Both the position numbers and the translations under genes were made by a program. Positions 25,240 through 33,718 of a stretch of DNA of 64,000 nucleotides are shown piece after piece. Under the pieces are notes generated by a model that was given only the letters and a program-made list of their open reading frames with translations, had not been told where the DNA came from and did not search any database. The stretch spans positions 434,001-498,000 of the forward strand of contig JACKOD010000002.1 of the NCBI GenBank assembly GCA_024234505.1. The letters are read 5' to 3'. The DNA comes from Hahellaceae bacterium (GTDB lineage: Bacteria; Pseudomonadota; Gammaproteobacteria; Pseudomonadales; Oleiphilaceae). Each line of letters opens with the position of its first letter. Position 1 is the first letter of the stretch.

Positions 25240-25596
25240 CTAACCTCCCGCTCGTTTGACTTTGTAGCCCTGTTTTTCCAGTTCGGCAATCACCTGGTCT
25301 CGTTTGTCGCCCTGAATTTCAATCACGAAATCTTTAACGGCACCTCCTACACCACAACGCTTTTTGAGTAGAGAGCAAAGCTGCTTAAGGTCCTCTTCGG
25401 TCGCCAACACGCCTTTCACCAACGTAACGCCGGCCCCTTTGCGGCCTTTGGTTTCACGGCTGACACGCACGATGCCATCACCTTCAGGAATAGCATTTTT
25501 CTTACAGTTACACTCGGCGACAGGTTGTTCGCAAACGGGGCACAGGCGTCCGGTTTCAGTGCTGTAAACAAGCGACGAAAGTTTGGAGAAGCTCAT
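25240..25596 (-). CDS. yciH: SUI1/eIF1-family translation factor YciH
   Basis: 118-aa homologue of eukaryotic initiation factor eIF1. A short cysteine-rich N terminus (LCPVCEQPVAECNC), resembling a zinc knuckle, precedes the SUI1 domain with KGRKGAGVTLVKGV and CGVGGAVKDFVIEIQGD. In E. coli YciH modulates initiation fidelity under stress but is dispensable. I chose the ATG at 25596 over an in-frame TTG nine bases upstream. Confidence 0.9.
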   Translation of the reverse strand: MSFSKLSSLVYSTETGRLCPVCEQPVAECNCKKNAIPEGDGIVRVSRETKGRKGAGVTLVKGVLATEEDLKQLCSLLKKRCGVGGAVKDFVIEIQGDKRDQVIAELEKQGYKVKRAGG

Positions 25597-25834
25597 AAAA
25601 TCCAACTTTTTATAGATATTTTACCTGAAATCAGGCCCATGGGATTTCAGTGTGAATGTCCTGAATCGTGGGCTATCAGAAATTGAGTAAATTATGACAC
25701 TTCGCGGCAGGTTTGATAAGCGCCGGAGTGGGCGGAGGCAATCTTTACGACAAGCGTGATAACTTGTTATGTTAATTTTTGTAAGTGTGAACGGTTCGTC
25801 ATTAATTTGGTATACCCGTACCTATAATTCGCAC

Positions 25835-25852
25835 AAAGCAAGCGCTTGCTTT
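25835..25852. promoter_or_regulatory. Perfect 18-bp palindrome upstream of the sphingomyelinase gene
   Basis: AAAGCAAGCGCTTGCTTT is a perfect palindrome without a loop, better suited to a dimeric regulator than to a terminator. It lies about 95 bp before the sphingomyelinase start. The rest of the 25597-25947 gap has no gene I can support. Confidence 0.45.
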
Positions 25853-25947
25853 TTCCTTTTTTACAGCTTTCTGGCAGGGATGCCTTTTCCTTTTGGATTC
25901 ATTCAGGATGAATGGAAACCAACATTGCAGAATTTCCCGAGCCTATC

Positions 25948-27681
25948 ATGAACAGATTTTTCGTTTCTCTAATCCTTCTCGTAGGGGTTATGTCTGCGTT
26001 TGCGGGTACCAGTATCATTAAATTTACCAACAGTACCTTGGATACGTTGCATGTGAGCGTGCAAATGCTTAGCCAGTCGCCCTTGAGCGAAGGCGACTAT
26101 TGGCAGCCCCTTGCCGAGGAAATTCCGCCTTTGGAAACCCGGGAAATCCTGTCCTTTAGTCGAGACTCTGGCTTGGAGAACAATGCGGAGTATGAATTCA
26201 TTACTCGTGTATCGGGTACAAATAGCCATGTGCTGTTGAAACAAAAAATCAAAGGAACCCTGCTAAATAGCCAAATGTGGCTGGGTGCAGAAGGCGAGGA
26301 CTTTGCCTCGGACTGGCAATATGATCGCGAAATTCACCGTTACGAAACCACTTTCGATGGTGCCTCTGCAACGCTGGCGTTCAAATCCGAGTTTACGGGT
26401 GGCTTTGATCATATCTCTTATATTCTGCAGCCGGATCAGGCGTTAGTGGCTGACGAAGGCCCAAATAATTTCAAGATTCTTTCATACAATGTGTGGGCAA
26501 CCACGGTTATGGGATCAAAAGAGATTGATGCGCGTTTCAGTGAGCTGCCAAAGCATTTCAAAGGATATGACGCGATTGTATTTTCCGAATTGATCGATAC
26601 GTTACCTTCCCAACAATTGCTGGATGCCATCCGCGACGAGTTTCCCTACCAGACCGCCGTGTTGAATTCACCAGGCTATTTGGTGAACGGTGGTGTTGCG
26701 ATTGTGTCTCGCTGGCCGATTCAGACCGAAGATAAAGTGATTTATAAAGGTGTATGTGTTGATATTCAATGCCTGGCCTCGCGCGGTGCGGTCTATGCGA
26801 AAATTAATAAGCAGGGCAATCTTTACCATGTTTTTGGTACGCACACGCAATCGTACAACGAAGATGAGCAACGTGCTGTTCGTTTGGAACAGCTGCGTCT
26901 GATGGGGGAGTTTGTTAAAAGCAGGCAGATACCGGCGGACGAGCCTGTTCTGATGGCGGGTGACTACAACGTAAACAAGCTGCTCTATCCGGAAGATCTG
27001 GCGCAAATGTTGATTAATCTTGATGCGGTTGAGCCGGCAAACGAAGGTAATCCTTATACCTACCATGGGGATCAGAATCACTGGGCAGATGCAGGATGGA
27101 TTGAGTATCTGGATTATGTCCTCTACAGTCAGTCGCATTTGACGCCGATCGCCAGTGTCAATCGCGTAATCGTTCCTCGCTCATTGAATGAGGCGCTGTG
27201 GGGGAAATGGGATTTGTCAGATCACTTCGCGCTGGTGGGCGATTTCTGGTTTGCCAATCATAGTATCCCCGCCGAAGTGGCCTTTCCCTACCTGGGAGAG
27301 CAAGTTCGACTGAAAACAGACAACGGACATTTCATGCGCGCCATGCTGGGCGGCAACAGCTTTATTTCGGCCGGATCGGATAAAAATGGTACCTGGGAAA
27401 GTTTCGTCATCGAATCCAGAGGAAACAATCGCATCGCACTGCGAGCCTATGATGGCCACTATGTGTCGCTGGATTCCTGGCTGTTCGGTACACTGAAAGC
27501 CGATGCTGACACCGTAGGAGACAGGGAAACGTTTGAACTGGTTTCCATGGGGGGTCAACGCGTGGCACTGAAAGCTTCCAATGGCCGCTATCTGCGGGCA
27601 GATTTTGGGGGTGGTGCAGGGTTGACGGCTAATGGCTGGGGCATCGGAAGCTGGGAAACCTTTACGTTACTGGCGCAGTAA
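25948..27681 (+). CDS. Secreted sphingomyelinase C-like phosphodiesterase with C-terminal beta-trefoil domain
   Basis: 577-aa exported hydrolase. A signal peptide (MNRFFVSLILLVGVMSAFAG) is followed by a beta-rich N-terminal domain (about 20-165), an exonuclease/endonuclease/phosphatase domain with LSYNVWATTV, FSELID (metal glutamate), FGTHTQSY, MAGDYNVN and LSDHFALVG (catalytic aspartate-histidine), and a C-terminal fascin-like trefoil with repeated LKTDNGHFMRAM, LRAYDGHYVSL and LKASNGRYLRA units. Bacterial neutral sphingomyelinases of this type cleave sphingomyelin to ceramide and phosphocholine and are haemolytic in pathogens; here it may scavenge membrane lipid. The trefoil probably binds carbohydrate or actin-like ligands. 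Start at 25948 gives the clean signal peptide; ATGs at 25908 and 25912 lie upstream. Confidence 0.82.
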   Translation: MNRFFVSLILLVGVMSAFAGTSIIKFTNSTLDTLHVSVQMLSQSPLSEGDYWQPLAEEIPPLETREILSFSRDSGLENNAEYEFITRVSGTNSHVLLKQKIKGTLLNSQMWLGAEGEDFASDWQYDREIHRYETTFDGASATLAFKSEFTGGFDHISYILQPDQALVADEGPNNFKILSYNVWATTVMGSKEIDARFSELPKHFKGYDAIVFSELIDTLPSQQLLDAIRDEFPYQTAVLNSPGYLVNGGVAIVSRWPIQTEDKVIYKGVCVDIQCLASRGAVYAKINKQGNLYHVFGTHTQSYNEDEQRAVRLEQLRLMGEFVKSRQIPADEPVLMAGDYNVNKLLYPEDLAQMLINLDAVEPANEGNPYTYHGDQNHWADAGWIEYLDYVLYSQSHLTPIASVNRVIVPRSLNEALWGKWDLSDHFALVGDFWFANHSIPAEVAFPYLGEQVRLKTDNGHFMRAMLGGNSFISAGSDKNGTWESFVIESRGNNRIALRAYDGHYVSLDSWLFGTLKADADTVGDRETFELVSMGGQRVALKASNGRYLRADFGGGAGLTANGWGIGSWETFTLLAQ

Positions 27682-27701
27682 ACCAACGATCTGCCAATTG
27701 G

Positions 27702-28169
27702 TCAGCGGCTTTGCCAGCTGGCCAATCCCTTGGCATGAGCCTCACAAAAGACTTTCGGCATCCGCGTCGGTTTGCCGGTTTTTAAGTCGATACAGACATA
27801 ATTGGAAAGTGCTTTGACCAGGGTTTTATGATCTGCCAGCCGAATTAACTGAAACATCCGGGATGAATTGAGCTTCTGGTCGCTTTGGGTCATCCAGGTG
27901 CCCAAAATCAATTCGTCGCCCGCATAAGATGACGCCAGATAGTCAATTTCTGTACGTACAATTGCCATCGCTTTACCCAGCTCGTCCTGCACGTTCCATC
28001 CCATGCCCAAGGGTTCAATATGCCGCCAACTGATATCCTCAAACCATTTGAGATAGACAACATTGTTCGTATGGCCCAGTCGATCGGTATCTTCAGAAGC
28101 TACCCGAATAGTGAGGGTAAAAGGGTTTGGGTGCATCCAGTCAAGGTCGCTATGCAGTTGTTGACTCAT
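27702..28169 (-). CDS. Hotdog-fold acyl-CoA thioesterase
   Basis: About 155 aa, of the 4-hydroxybenzoyl-CoA thioesterase/YbgC type. The active-site stretch is VASEDTDRLGHTNNVVYLKWFED, with the catalytic aspartate followed by GHTNN in place of the usual GHVNN. IDYLASSYAGDELILGTWM and FQLIRLADHKTLVKAL complete the hotdog core. An in-frame start at 28211 would add 14 residues; neither start has a convincing ribosome-binding site. Its likely role is hydrolysis of acyl-CoA esters; the chain length is unknown. It is convergent with the sphingomyelinase gene and divergent from the PhaC-like gene. Confidence 0.83.
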   Translation of the reverse strand: MSQQLHSDLDWMHPNPFTLTIRVASEDTDRLGHTNNVVYLKWFEDISWRHIEPLGMGWNVQDELGKAMAIVRTEIDYLASSYAGDELILGTWMTQSDQKLNSSRMFQLIRLADHKTLVKALSNYVCIDLKTGKPTRMPKVFCEAHAKGLASWQSR

Positions 28170-28339
28170 CTCTTTTACTCGTCTGATTTCCTGGGGTAGG
28201 GGCGGTTTCATTTTGTTGTCTATGAAACCATACTGAACTTACCGTTTAATGCAATGGCTTTCCGGCCCCATTAGCTAAATGGCCGTTTGGGCCAATGCCT
28301 TTGTATCGACAATGCCTATAATCGCCAGGGTGTATCAGT

Positions 28340-29503
28340 GTGAGAAAAATTATGTTGCAAACTTTGGATTCAATACGCAGAACGCCCGCGAAAACTTTTG
28401 CTCGTTTGAGCGATACTGCGCAGAATGCGCGCAAGCGGTTCCTTGATACGGCCAGCTTGATTCAGGCAGAAAAAACGCCTTTTGACGTGATTTATCAGGA
28501 AGACATCGTAAAGGTTCGATATTACCCACCACTTAAAGAAAGCCATATTATGGTCGACGGTGAATTGGTGGCGGTGGCGCAAAAAACACATCGCGTGCCC
28601 TTGGTGCTGGTAGCGCCATTGGCGGTAAATATGTTCATCTATGACCTGTTTCCTGATCGTAGCCTGGTCAAATATTTGCGTGCCAAAGGGTTTGAGCTCT
28701 ATCTGATCGATTGGGGTAAGCCCGACTGGCATCACAATCACTATACACTCTCAACCTATTTTGCTGAATGGATGCCACGCTTGTTGGCCGAAGTTCGCCA
28801 GCACAGCGGGCAGCAGCAATTGTCGTTGCACGGCTGGAGTCTGGGAGGGCTTTTCAGTACTTGTTACACCGCGTTGGGTGATAAGGATATCCTCAATCTG
28901 GCTCTGATCGGAGCGCCGGGTGACTACCATGCCAATGGCGCGCTAGGTAAACAATATCAGCGGATTTCCCGCCAGCTTAACTGGCTGGATCAGCGGATGG
29001 GCTGGCGCGTACACAATACGAAAAAACGCTGGTGGCGTTCGCCGGGATGGGCTAACTCGCTCGCATTCAAACTCACCAACCCGGTGGGGAGTGTGCAGGG
29101 GTATGTGGATTTGCTACGTAACCTGCACAAAGAAGACTATGTGGTCGCACACGCAACCAATGGTGCTTTTCTTGATGATATGGTGGCCTATCCGGGTGCC
29201 GTCATTCAGGACATTGTTCAGTATCTTTGGGCGGACAATGTTCTGGCCAGGGGGGAGCTACCTATGTCCGATCCAAAAAATCGCTCGTTGAAGGCTATTC
29301 AGGCCAGTATGATAGCGGTTTGCGGCAAACAAGACCCGATTGTAACGCGTGACTGCACGGCGGCCTTGCTGCAGCACGTTTCAGGCACGGATAAACAAAT
29401 GCAGGATGTTGTCGGTGGGCATATGGGAATACTGTCGGGTAGCAAGGCTCCCGCACATGTGTGGCCAATGGTCGCAGACTGGTTGGCCGCGCGTTCTGCG
29501 TAA
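28340..29503 (+). CDS. PhaC-like alpha/beta hydrolase with serine nucleophile
   Basis: 387-aa protein resembling class III polyhydroxyalkanoate synthase PhaC along most of its length (RYYPP, VPLVLVAPLAVNMFIYDLFP, GFELYLIDWGKPDW). In true polymerases the nucleophile is a cysteine in a GxCxG box. Here the box is HGWSLGG, with serine. The acid is likely in CGKQDPIV and the histidine in VGGHMGIL. It is therefore probably a hydrolase or acyltransferase derived from PhaC, not a polymerase. Starts at GTG 28340 or ATG 28352 are both possible. No phaE, phasin or depolymerase gene is adjacent. Confidence 0.8.
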   Translation: MRKIMLQTLDSIRRTPAKTFARLSDTAQNARKRFLDTASLIQAEKTPFDVIYQEDIVKVRYYPPLKESHIMVDGELVAVAQKTHRVPLVLVAPLAVNMFIYDLFPDRSLVKYLRAKGFELYLIDWGKPDWHHNHYTLSTYFAEWMPRLLAEVRQHSGQQQLSLHGWSLGGLFSTCYTALGDKDILNLALIGAPGDYHANGALGKQYQRISRQLNWLDQRMGWRVHNTKKRWWRSPGWANSLAFKLTNPVGSVQGYVDLLRNLHKEDYVVAHATNGAFLDDMVAYPGAVIQDIVQYLWADNVLARGELPMSDPKNRSLKAIQASMIAVCGKQDPIVTRDCTAALLQHVSGTDKQMQDVVGGHMGILSGSKAPAHVWPMVADWLAARSA

Positions 29504-29681
29504 TCCCCGAACAGGCAGCGGCTCACTCGATGCCGCTTGTCGAAATAGTTGGGCACTTTTCGTTACCATTTCCTACACTGAATGGGTAGGAAATGGGCTA
29601 GCATCAATCTGTGTGATGAGGGGGAACTGGCGGTATGGCTACCGCTGGATCACTTTTTAGATGGCTGAGTGAGAAGCGCGC

Positions 29682-31484
29682 ATGAACCAGTCATGGTTTG
29701 TAGAAGCCAAGCAACAAAAAATCGGATTGATTTTTCTGGGGCTGTTGATGTTTCTCAGTTTGCTGGTGATGATCTCATGGTGGACCGGTCATTACCAAAT
29801 GACGACTTTGGTCGCCAGCTTCCCTTCGATGAAGTTCAATACGGCACTGTGTTTTTTGCTATTAAGTGCTTCGCTATGCTTTGCAGCGTTCTGCAAACAT
29901 CCTTACTGGTCGAGGCGGACGTTACCGCTCAGGCTTTCGGGCTTTTGGGGGATGAGTGTTGCGGGAACGGTGATAGTTGCCGTTATTGCCATGCTAAGTA
30001 TTCTCTCGATGTTCTATCCGGTTTTGGGCGCGATCAATGAATTTTTTGTGCGTGATCCTCTGTCTGTTGTTGCGCCGGGAAGAATGTCGCAAAGTACGGC
30101 TACCGAATTTCTGTTCTGTGCAATGCTGAACCTGTTGCTGATTTTTCCTCAGGCGACGCGAGCCTGGGTGGTGGATGTACTTTATCTGCTGGCGCTCTGT
30201 CTGGTTATGATCGCATTGGCAACTTATTTTGTTTCCCCTGAAGCACTGTTTGAGGTTTCTGCTTTTTCCTCAATGGCGATACACACGGCATTCGGATTTG
30301 CGCTTTTTCTAGCCGGGTTTGGCTTTTTGTACTCGCGCAACGAGGGGGCATTGGGGCTGTTCATGGCATCTTCCATTATCGGTAGAATGCTGCGCTTGCA
30401 CATTCTGCAGGTTATCTCTATCCCGTTATTGGTAGCGACGGCAATACAGTATATGTATGCGAGGGGCTGGTTTGGTGGGGAATTCGCGGCGGTGTTATTT
30501 CTGGTGAGTGTGCTGGCCATATTACTGGTGACTTTGTGTGCGACCGCGCAGAAAGAACAGGATTACCAGCATCGTTTGGAAGTGGAGCGTACCTCAAAGT
30601 TTGAAATGCAAGTGCGTTTGACCTCAATGTTGAATTTGTCAGGTGATGGGCTGATCCTGTTTCGCAAGGATACCTCCGTGGTTTACGCGAATCAGGCGGC
30701 GGCTAAATTGTTTGGCTGGTCGGTTGAGGAGATGCTGCAAAAAAGGCTGGTGGAATTTCTGCCTTCACGAGTCAAACGCGAGCATCATCAATGGATGTCG
30801 GGTTTTTTACAGCAAACCCAAAAGAATATTTTGAGATTCGAGCCCGGACGGGTGCAGGGCGTTCATAAATCGGGGCAGGAAATTCCGTTACTGCTGGATA
30901 TTGTGAAGCAACAGTTTGGCGATGATCTTTATATTGCCGCCGTTGTCCGAGATGCGACGGCAATCACCGAGAAATTTGAGGCACTGGCAGACGAGGCGCG
31001 GCTTGACGTATTAACGGAATCCAGGAACCGTCGCAGTTTTGATGAATACCTGGCCCGTTTTGATAGTAAAAGCCGCCGAGATCAGGAAACCGTCGCCGTT
31101 ATCATGCTGGATCTTGATCACTTTAAACAGGTAAATGATGTTTATGGTCACGATGCAGGAGACCAGGTGCTTAAACATTTCGCAGATACCGTGAGACGAT
31201 GTTTACGGGCGAATGACCTGTTTTTTCGCTATGGGGGCGAAGAGTTTGTGATTATATCAACCATCACTTCGGCTGAAGTTCTTCAGGGATATGCCGAACG
31301 GGTTCGGGCGGAGGTTGAGAGAGAATGCACTAATTACAAAGGAAAGTTTATTTGTGTCACCTGCAGTATAGGCTATAGCTCGTTGCGTCCTTCTGAACGA
31401 TCGTTGGAGGCTTGTGTCAAGCGCGCAGATGTGGCGCTTTATCACGCCAAAGATCATGGGCGCAACCGGGTGGAACTGCTGTAA
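29682..31484 (+). CDS. Membrane-bound PAS-GGDEF diguanylate cyclase
   Basis: 600-aa inner-membrane signalling protein. About eight N-terminal transmembrane segments (residues 15-290) form a MASE-like sensor region. A PAS domain follows (about 305-420, SGDGLILFRKDTSVVYANQAAAKLFGW), then a GGDEF domain (about 435-600). The active site reads RYGGEEFVIIS, an active-type GGEEF, and DLDHFKQVNDVYGHDAGDQVL carries the metal and GTP residues. No clear RxxD inhibitory site was seen. It would synthesise cyclic-di-GMP, opposing the HD-GYP protein at 20285-22285. Confidence 0.92.
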   Translation: MNQSWFVEAKQQKIGLIFLGLLMFLSLLVMISWWTGHYQMTTLVASFPSMKFNTALCFLLLSASLCFAAFCKHPYWSRRTLPLRLSGFWGMSVAGTVIVAVIAMLSILSMFYPVLGAINEFFVRDPLSVVAPGRMSQSTATEFLFCAMLNLLLIFPQATRAWVVDVLYLLALCLVMIALATYFVSPEALFEVSAFSSMAIHTAFGFALFLAGFGFLYSRNEGALGLFMASSIIGRMLRLHILQVISIPLLVATAIQYMYARGWFGGEFAAVLFLVSVLAILLVTLCATAQKEQDYQHRLEVERTSKFEMQVRLTSMLNLSGDGLILFRKDTSVVYANQAAAKLFGWSVEEMLQKRLVEFLPSRVKREHHQWMSGFLQQTQKNILRFEPGRVQGVHKSGQEIPLLLDIVKQQFGDDLYIAAVVRDATAITEKFEALADEARLDVLTESRNRRSFDEYLARFDSKSRRDQETVAVIMLDLDHFKQVNDVYGHDAGDQVLKHFADTVRRCLRANDLFFRYGGEEFVIISTITSAEVLQGYAERVRAEVERECTNYKGKFICVTCSIGYSSLRPSERSLEACVKRADVALYHAKDHGRNRVELL

Positions 31485-31525
31485 ACGAAGCAGTCCCCCG
31501 TACGGTATCGTCCGCGAATGCGTTG

Positions 31526-32368
31526 TTACTCGTAAAATGCCGGTGAGTGGCGAATAGTCGCGTTTTGTTCTTTATCGTGCTGAATCCAGAGTGTGGAGCC
31601 GGATTCTTTGATAAAGGCTTCAATCTGATCCATGGCAGTCAGCGTTTGTTCTTTGTCGAAGTTAAATGCCGGAACACGCTTAAAGGTGCGATTCTTCGTA
31701 AAGTGGTAAAGATCACCCGAAAGCAATAGCGGGCCACTTTGCTTCAGATTAACCCAAAGCACTTGATGGCCCGGTGTGTGGCCAACCGCTCTTTTGATGA
31801 CCACTGAGCCATCACCAAAGACGTCAAAATCACCTTCGATAACGCGCATTTTTTTCGGGTCAAGCTTGGCATAGCTGTCCGGAACGAAGCCAAATTTTTC
31901 TGCGTCAGGCCCAAACGCTGCTTCTTTTTCTTCTTTCTGGATGATGAGCTGGCTTTGCGTAAAGTAATTTGCGTTGCCGGTATGATCACTATGGAAATGC
32001 GAAATGCCCAGATAATCAATGGTCGCGGGATCTACGCCTATTTCGTCGAGTTGCGCTTTCAGAGGGTGGTCTACCGACAAGTGAAACGCACCGTCCCAGA
32101 CTTCGATGCCTTCAGCTGTGAGGCTGTCGGACAAGCCTGTATCCCAGAATAGTGTCCCTTTGGCGTGTTTAATCAGGTAACAACTATCGGTCAGTTGTTT
32201 TTTCTGCCCTTCATCCACCCCGGGCGAAAAAAGTGAGACATCACGGCTTTCAATGTTGCCACAATCAAATACATAGAGTCTGGTGGGCGATTCAACCGGC
32301 CTGGATGCACAGGCGCCCAGCAGAGTCGCAGCGGCAAAGGGTAATAGTAGGGGAACGGTCTTTTTCAT
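31526..32368 (-). CDS. Lipoprotein metallo-beta-lactamase-fold hydrolase, N-acyl-homoserine-lactonase-like
   Basis: 280-aa exported lipoprotein with lipobox LLGACAS. The MBL-fold zinc motif is SHFHSDHTG (HxHxDH), with further ligands in AVGHTPGHQVLW and LLSGDLYHF. Overall layout, including an aspartate-tyrosine-type C-terminal part, resembles the AiiA/AttM lactonase family that opens homoserine lactones, although those are usually cytosolic. Quorum-signal or other lactone hydrolysis at the cell surface is possible but unproven. ATG at 32368 has AAGGAAG upstream; an in-frame start at 32479 would hide the signal peptide. Confidence 0.82.
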   Translation of the reverse strand: MKKTVPLLLPFAAATLLGACASRPVESPTRLYVFDCGNIESRDVSLFSPGVDEGQKKQLTDSCYLIKHAKGTLFWDTGLSDSLTAEGIEVWDGAFHLSVDHPLKAQLDEIGVDPATIDYLGISHFHSDHTGNANYFTQSQLIIQKEEKEAAFGPDAEKFGFVPDSYAKLDPKKMRVIEGDFDVFGDGSVVIKRAVGHTPGHQVLWVNLKQSGPLLLSGDLYHFTKNRTFKRVPAFNFDKEQTLTAMDQIEAFIKESGSTLWIQHDKEQNATIRHSPAFYE

Positions 32369-32547
32369 GGTGGCATCTTCCTTGAGTCGAATGAGGATGA
32401 AATGAAAGCCTGTTTTTAGCAAGATTACAAGCGCAAGATGACACGGGATTGACGGCCTGGATGTCGTTCTTAAAAACAAAAGAGGCGAAAGCGGGCGGCG
32501 TGCTCAATAATGAATAGGCTGAAGCCTGGTGTGGAGTTATGACGGGG

Positions 32548-32596
32548 AAATAAAAAAACGACAATATGAAGCCGAACCTTATTCATATTGTCGTTT
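32548..32596 (-). terminator. Long perfect hairpin with T run on the minus strand
   Basis: AAACGACAATATGAA (32556-32570) and TTCATATTGTCGTTT (32582-32596) form a 15-bp perfect stem with an 11-nt loop. Read leftwards it is followed by seven T residues, a good terminator for a minus-strand transcript. No protein gene feeds into it from the right, so it may end an unannotated RNA. Confidence 0.6.
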
Positions 32597-32631
32597 GAAA
32601 TGTGGGACAAGGTGCCCTAAAAGGAGAGTCA

Positions 32632-32676
32632 ATGAACTTCAAACGGCCTGAGTTTGAATTCGTAACTCGATGGTGA
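32632..32676 (+). CDS. Possible 14-codon small ORF
   Basis: AAGGAGAGTCA immediately before ATG is an almost perfect ribosome-binding site. The encoded peptide is MNFKRPEFEFVTRW. It lies 160 bp upstream of the methyltransferase gene in an otherwise geneless stretch (32369-32836). It could be a leader peptide or a micro-protein. There is no homology support. Confidence 0.3.
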   Translation: MNFKRPEFEFVTRW

Positions 32677-32836
32677 AATAGTAAGGCTTACGAGGGCGTA
32701 GCGGCATCGTCCAAAAGGCTTAGTCGAAAAATATTTCATAAAATTAATGCAGTTAGCCCGACAGGCCAGAGCATGAGTGGAATCTGGCGATATTTTGACC
32801 AGGTGATGAATTGCTCATTAGAAAAGGAATCGGTTC

Positions 32837-33583
32837 ATGATGGAGAAAAGCGCCCAGCCAATCCCGCAGGTCAACGAAAGCGGAAGCACGACGCCCTCAG
32901 ATGAAGCGCAGCGCGCCTATACGGGGGTACGGACCGATATTGTCGAGATGATTCCGCCATCGGTGCAGAAAGTACTGGATGTCGGCTGTAGCAATGGCAC
33001 ATTGGGTGGCTATCTCAAAACCTTATCGGCCACGCGTCAGGTTTATGGTGCGGAAGCGGTGGCAGATTTTTGCTCCACCGCCCGCCGACACCTCGATCGC
33101 GTCGAGCAGGTGGATTTGAATCAACAGTTAATTGGTGCGGTGTATCCGGGAGAGTGTTTTGATTGTGTCGTCTTTGGTGATGTTTTAGAACATCTGGTGT
33201 CTCCGGAGAAACAATTGCAGTCGGTGAGGGAGGTGTTGGCTCCTGACGCATACGTGGTGGTCAGCATGCCGAATATTCGTCATCTGTCGGCGTTTGTCAG
33301 CATTTTCCTGAAAGGACATTTTCCCCGGCGTGAACGAGGGCTGTTCGATAAAACGCATCTGCGCTGGTACACGCTAAGTGACGCCATTCGTCTATTGGAG
33401 GCGTGCGGATTTGTGAAAGAGTCGGTGACCTATAGCTTGCGGATAGGCGATCGCGGCGACGGTTTTCTTAACAAAGTGCTCCGCAAACTCTTTGGGCGGG
33501 TTGCCCACTGGTTTATTTTTCGTGAGTTTTTTTGCTATCAGTACTGTATTCGTGCGCGCATGGTGCCTGTCGAGGTTCCCTAG
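32837..33583 (+). CDS. Class I SAM-dependent methyltransferase (MetW/UbiG-like)
   Basis: 248-aa protein. Motif I is VLDVGCSNGTLGGYL (about residues 45-60). An acidic strand end follows (VYGAEAVADF), then post-I motif FDCVVFGDVLEHL and LAPDAYVVVSMPN. The C-terminal part (FDKTHLRWYTLSDAIRLLEACGF) is the common extension of Methyltransf_11/23 enzymes that act on lipid-linked or glycan precursors. The basic tail VLRKLFGRVAHWFIF may associate with membranes. Substrate unknown. The lipase gene follows, about 135 bp downstream. Confidence 0.8.
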   Translation: MMEKSAQPIPQVNESGSTTPSDEAQRAYTGVRTDIVEMIPPSVQKVLDVGCSNGTLGGYLKTLSATRQVYGAEAVADFCSTARRHLDRVEQVDLNQQLIGAVYPGECFDCVVFGDVLEHLVSPEKQLQSVREVLAPDAYVVVSMPNIRHLSAFVSIFLKGHFPRRERGLFDKTHLRWYTLSDAIRLLEACGFVKESVTYSLRIGDRGDGFLNKVLRKLFGRVAHWFIFREFFCYQYCIRARMVPVEVP

Positions 33584-33718
33584 TCGCGCGTTTCGCTTCA
33601 CCCATTTGGGTGATAGGCGAGCACAACAGATTTCCCTACTATGTGTCTCAGAGTGCGCACTCAAACAATAACAAGAAGTGAAAATAAATATAAAACGCAC
33701 ACAATGGAGACACGACAA

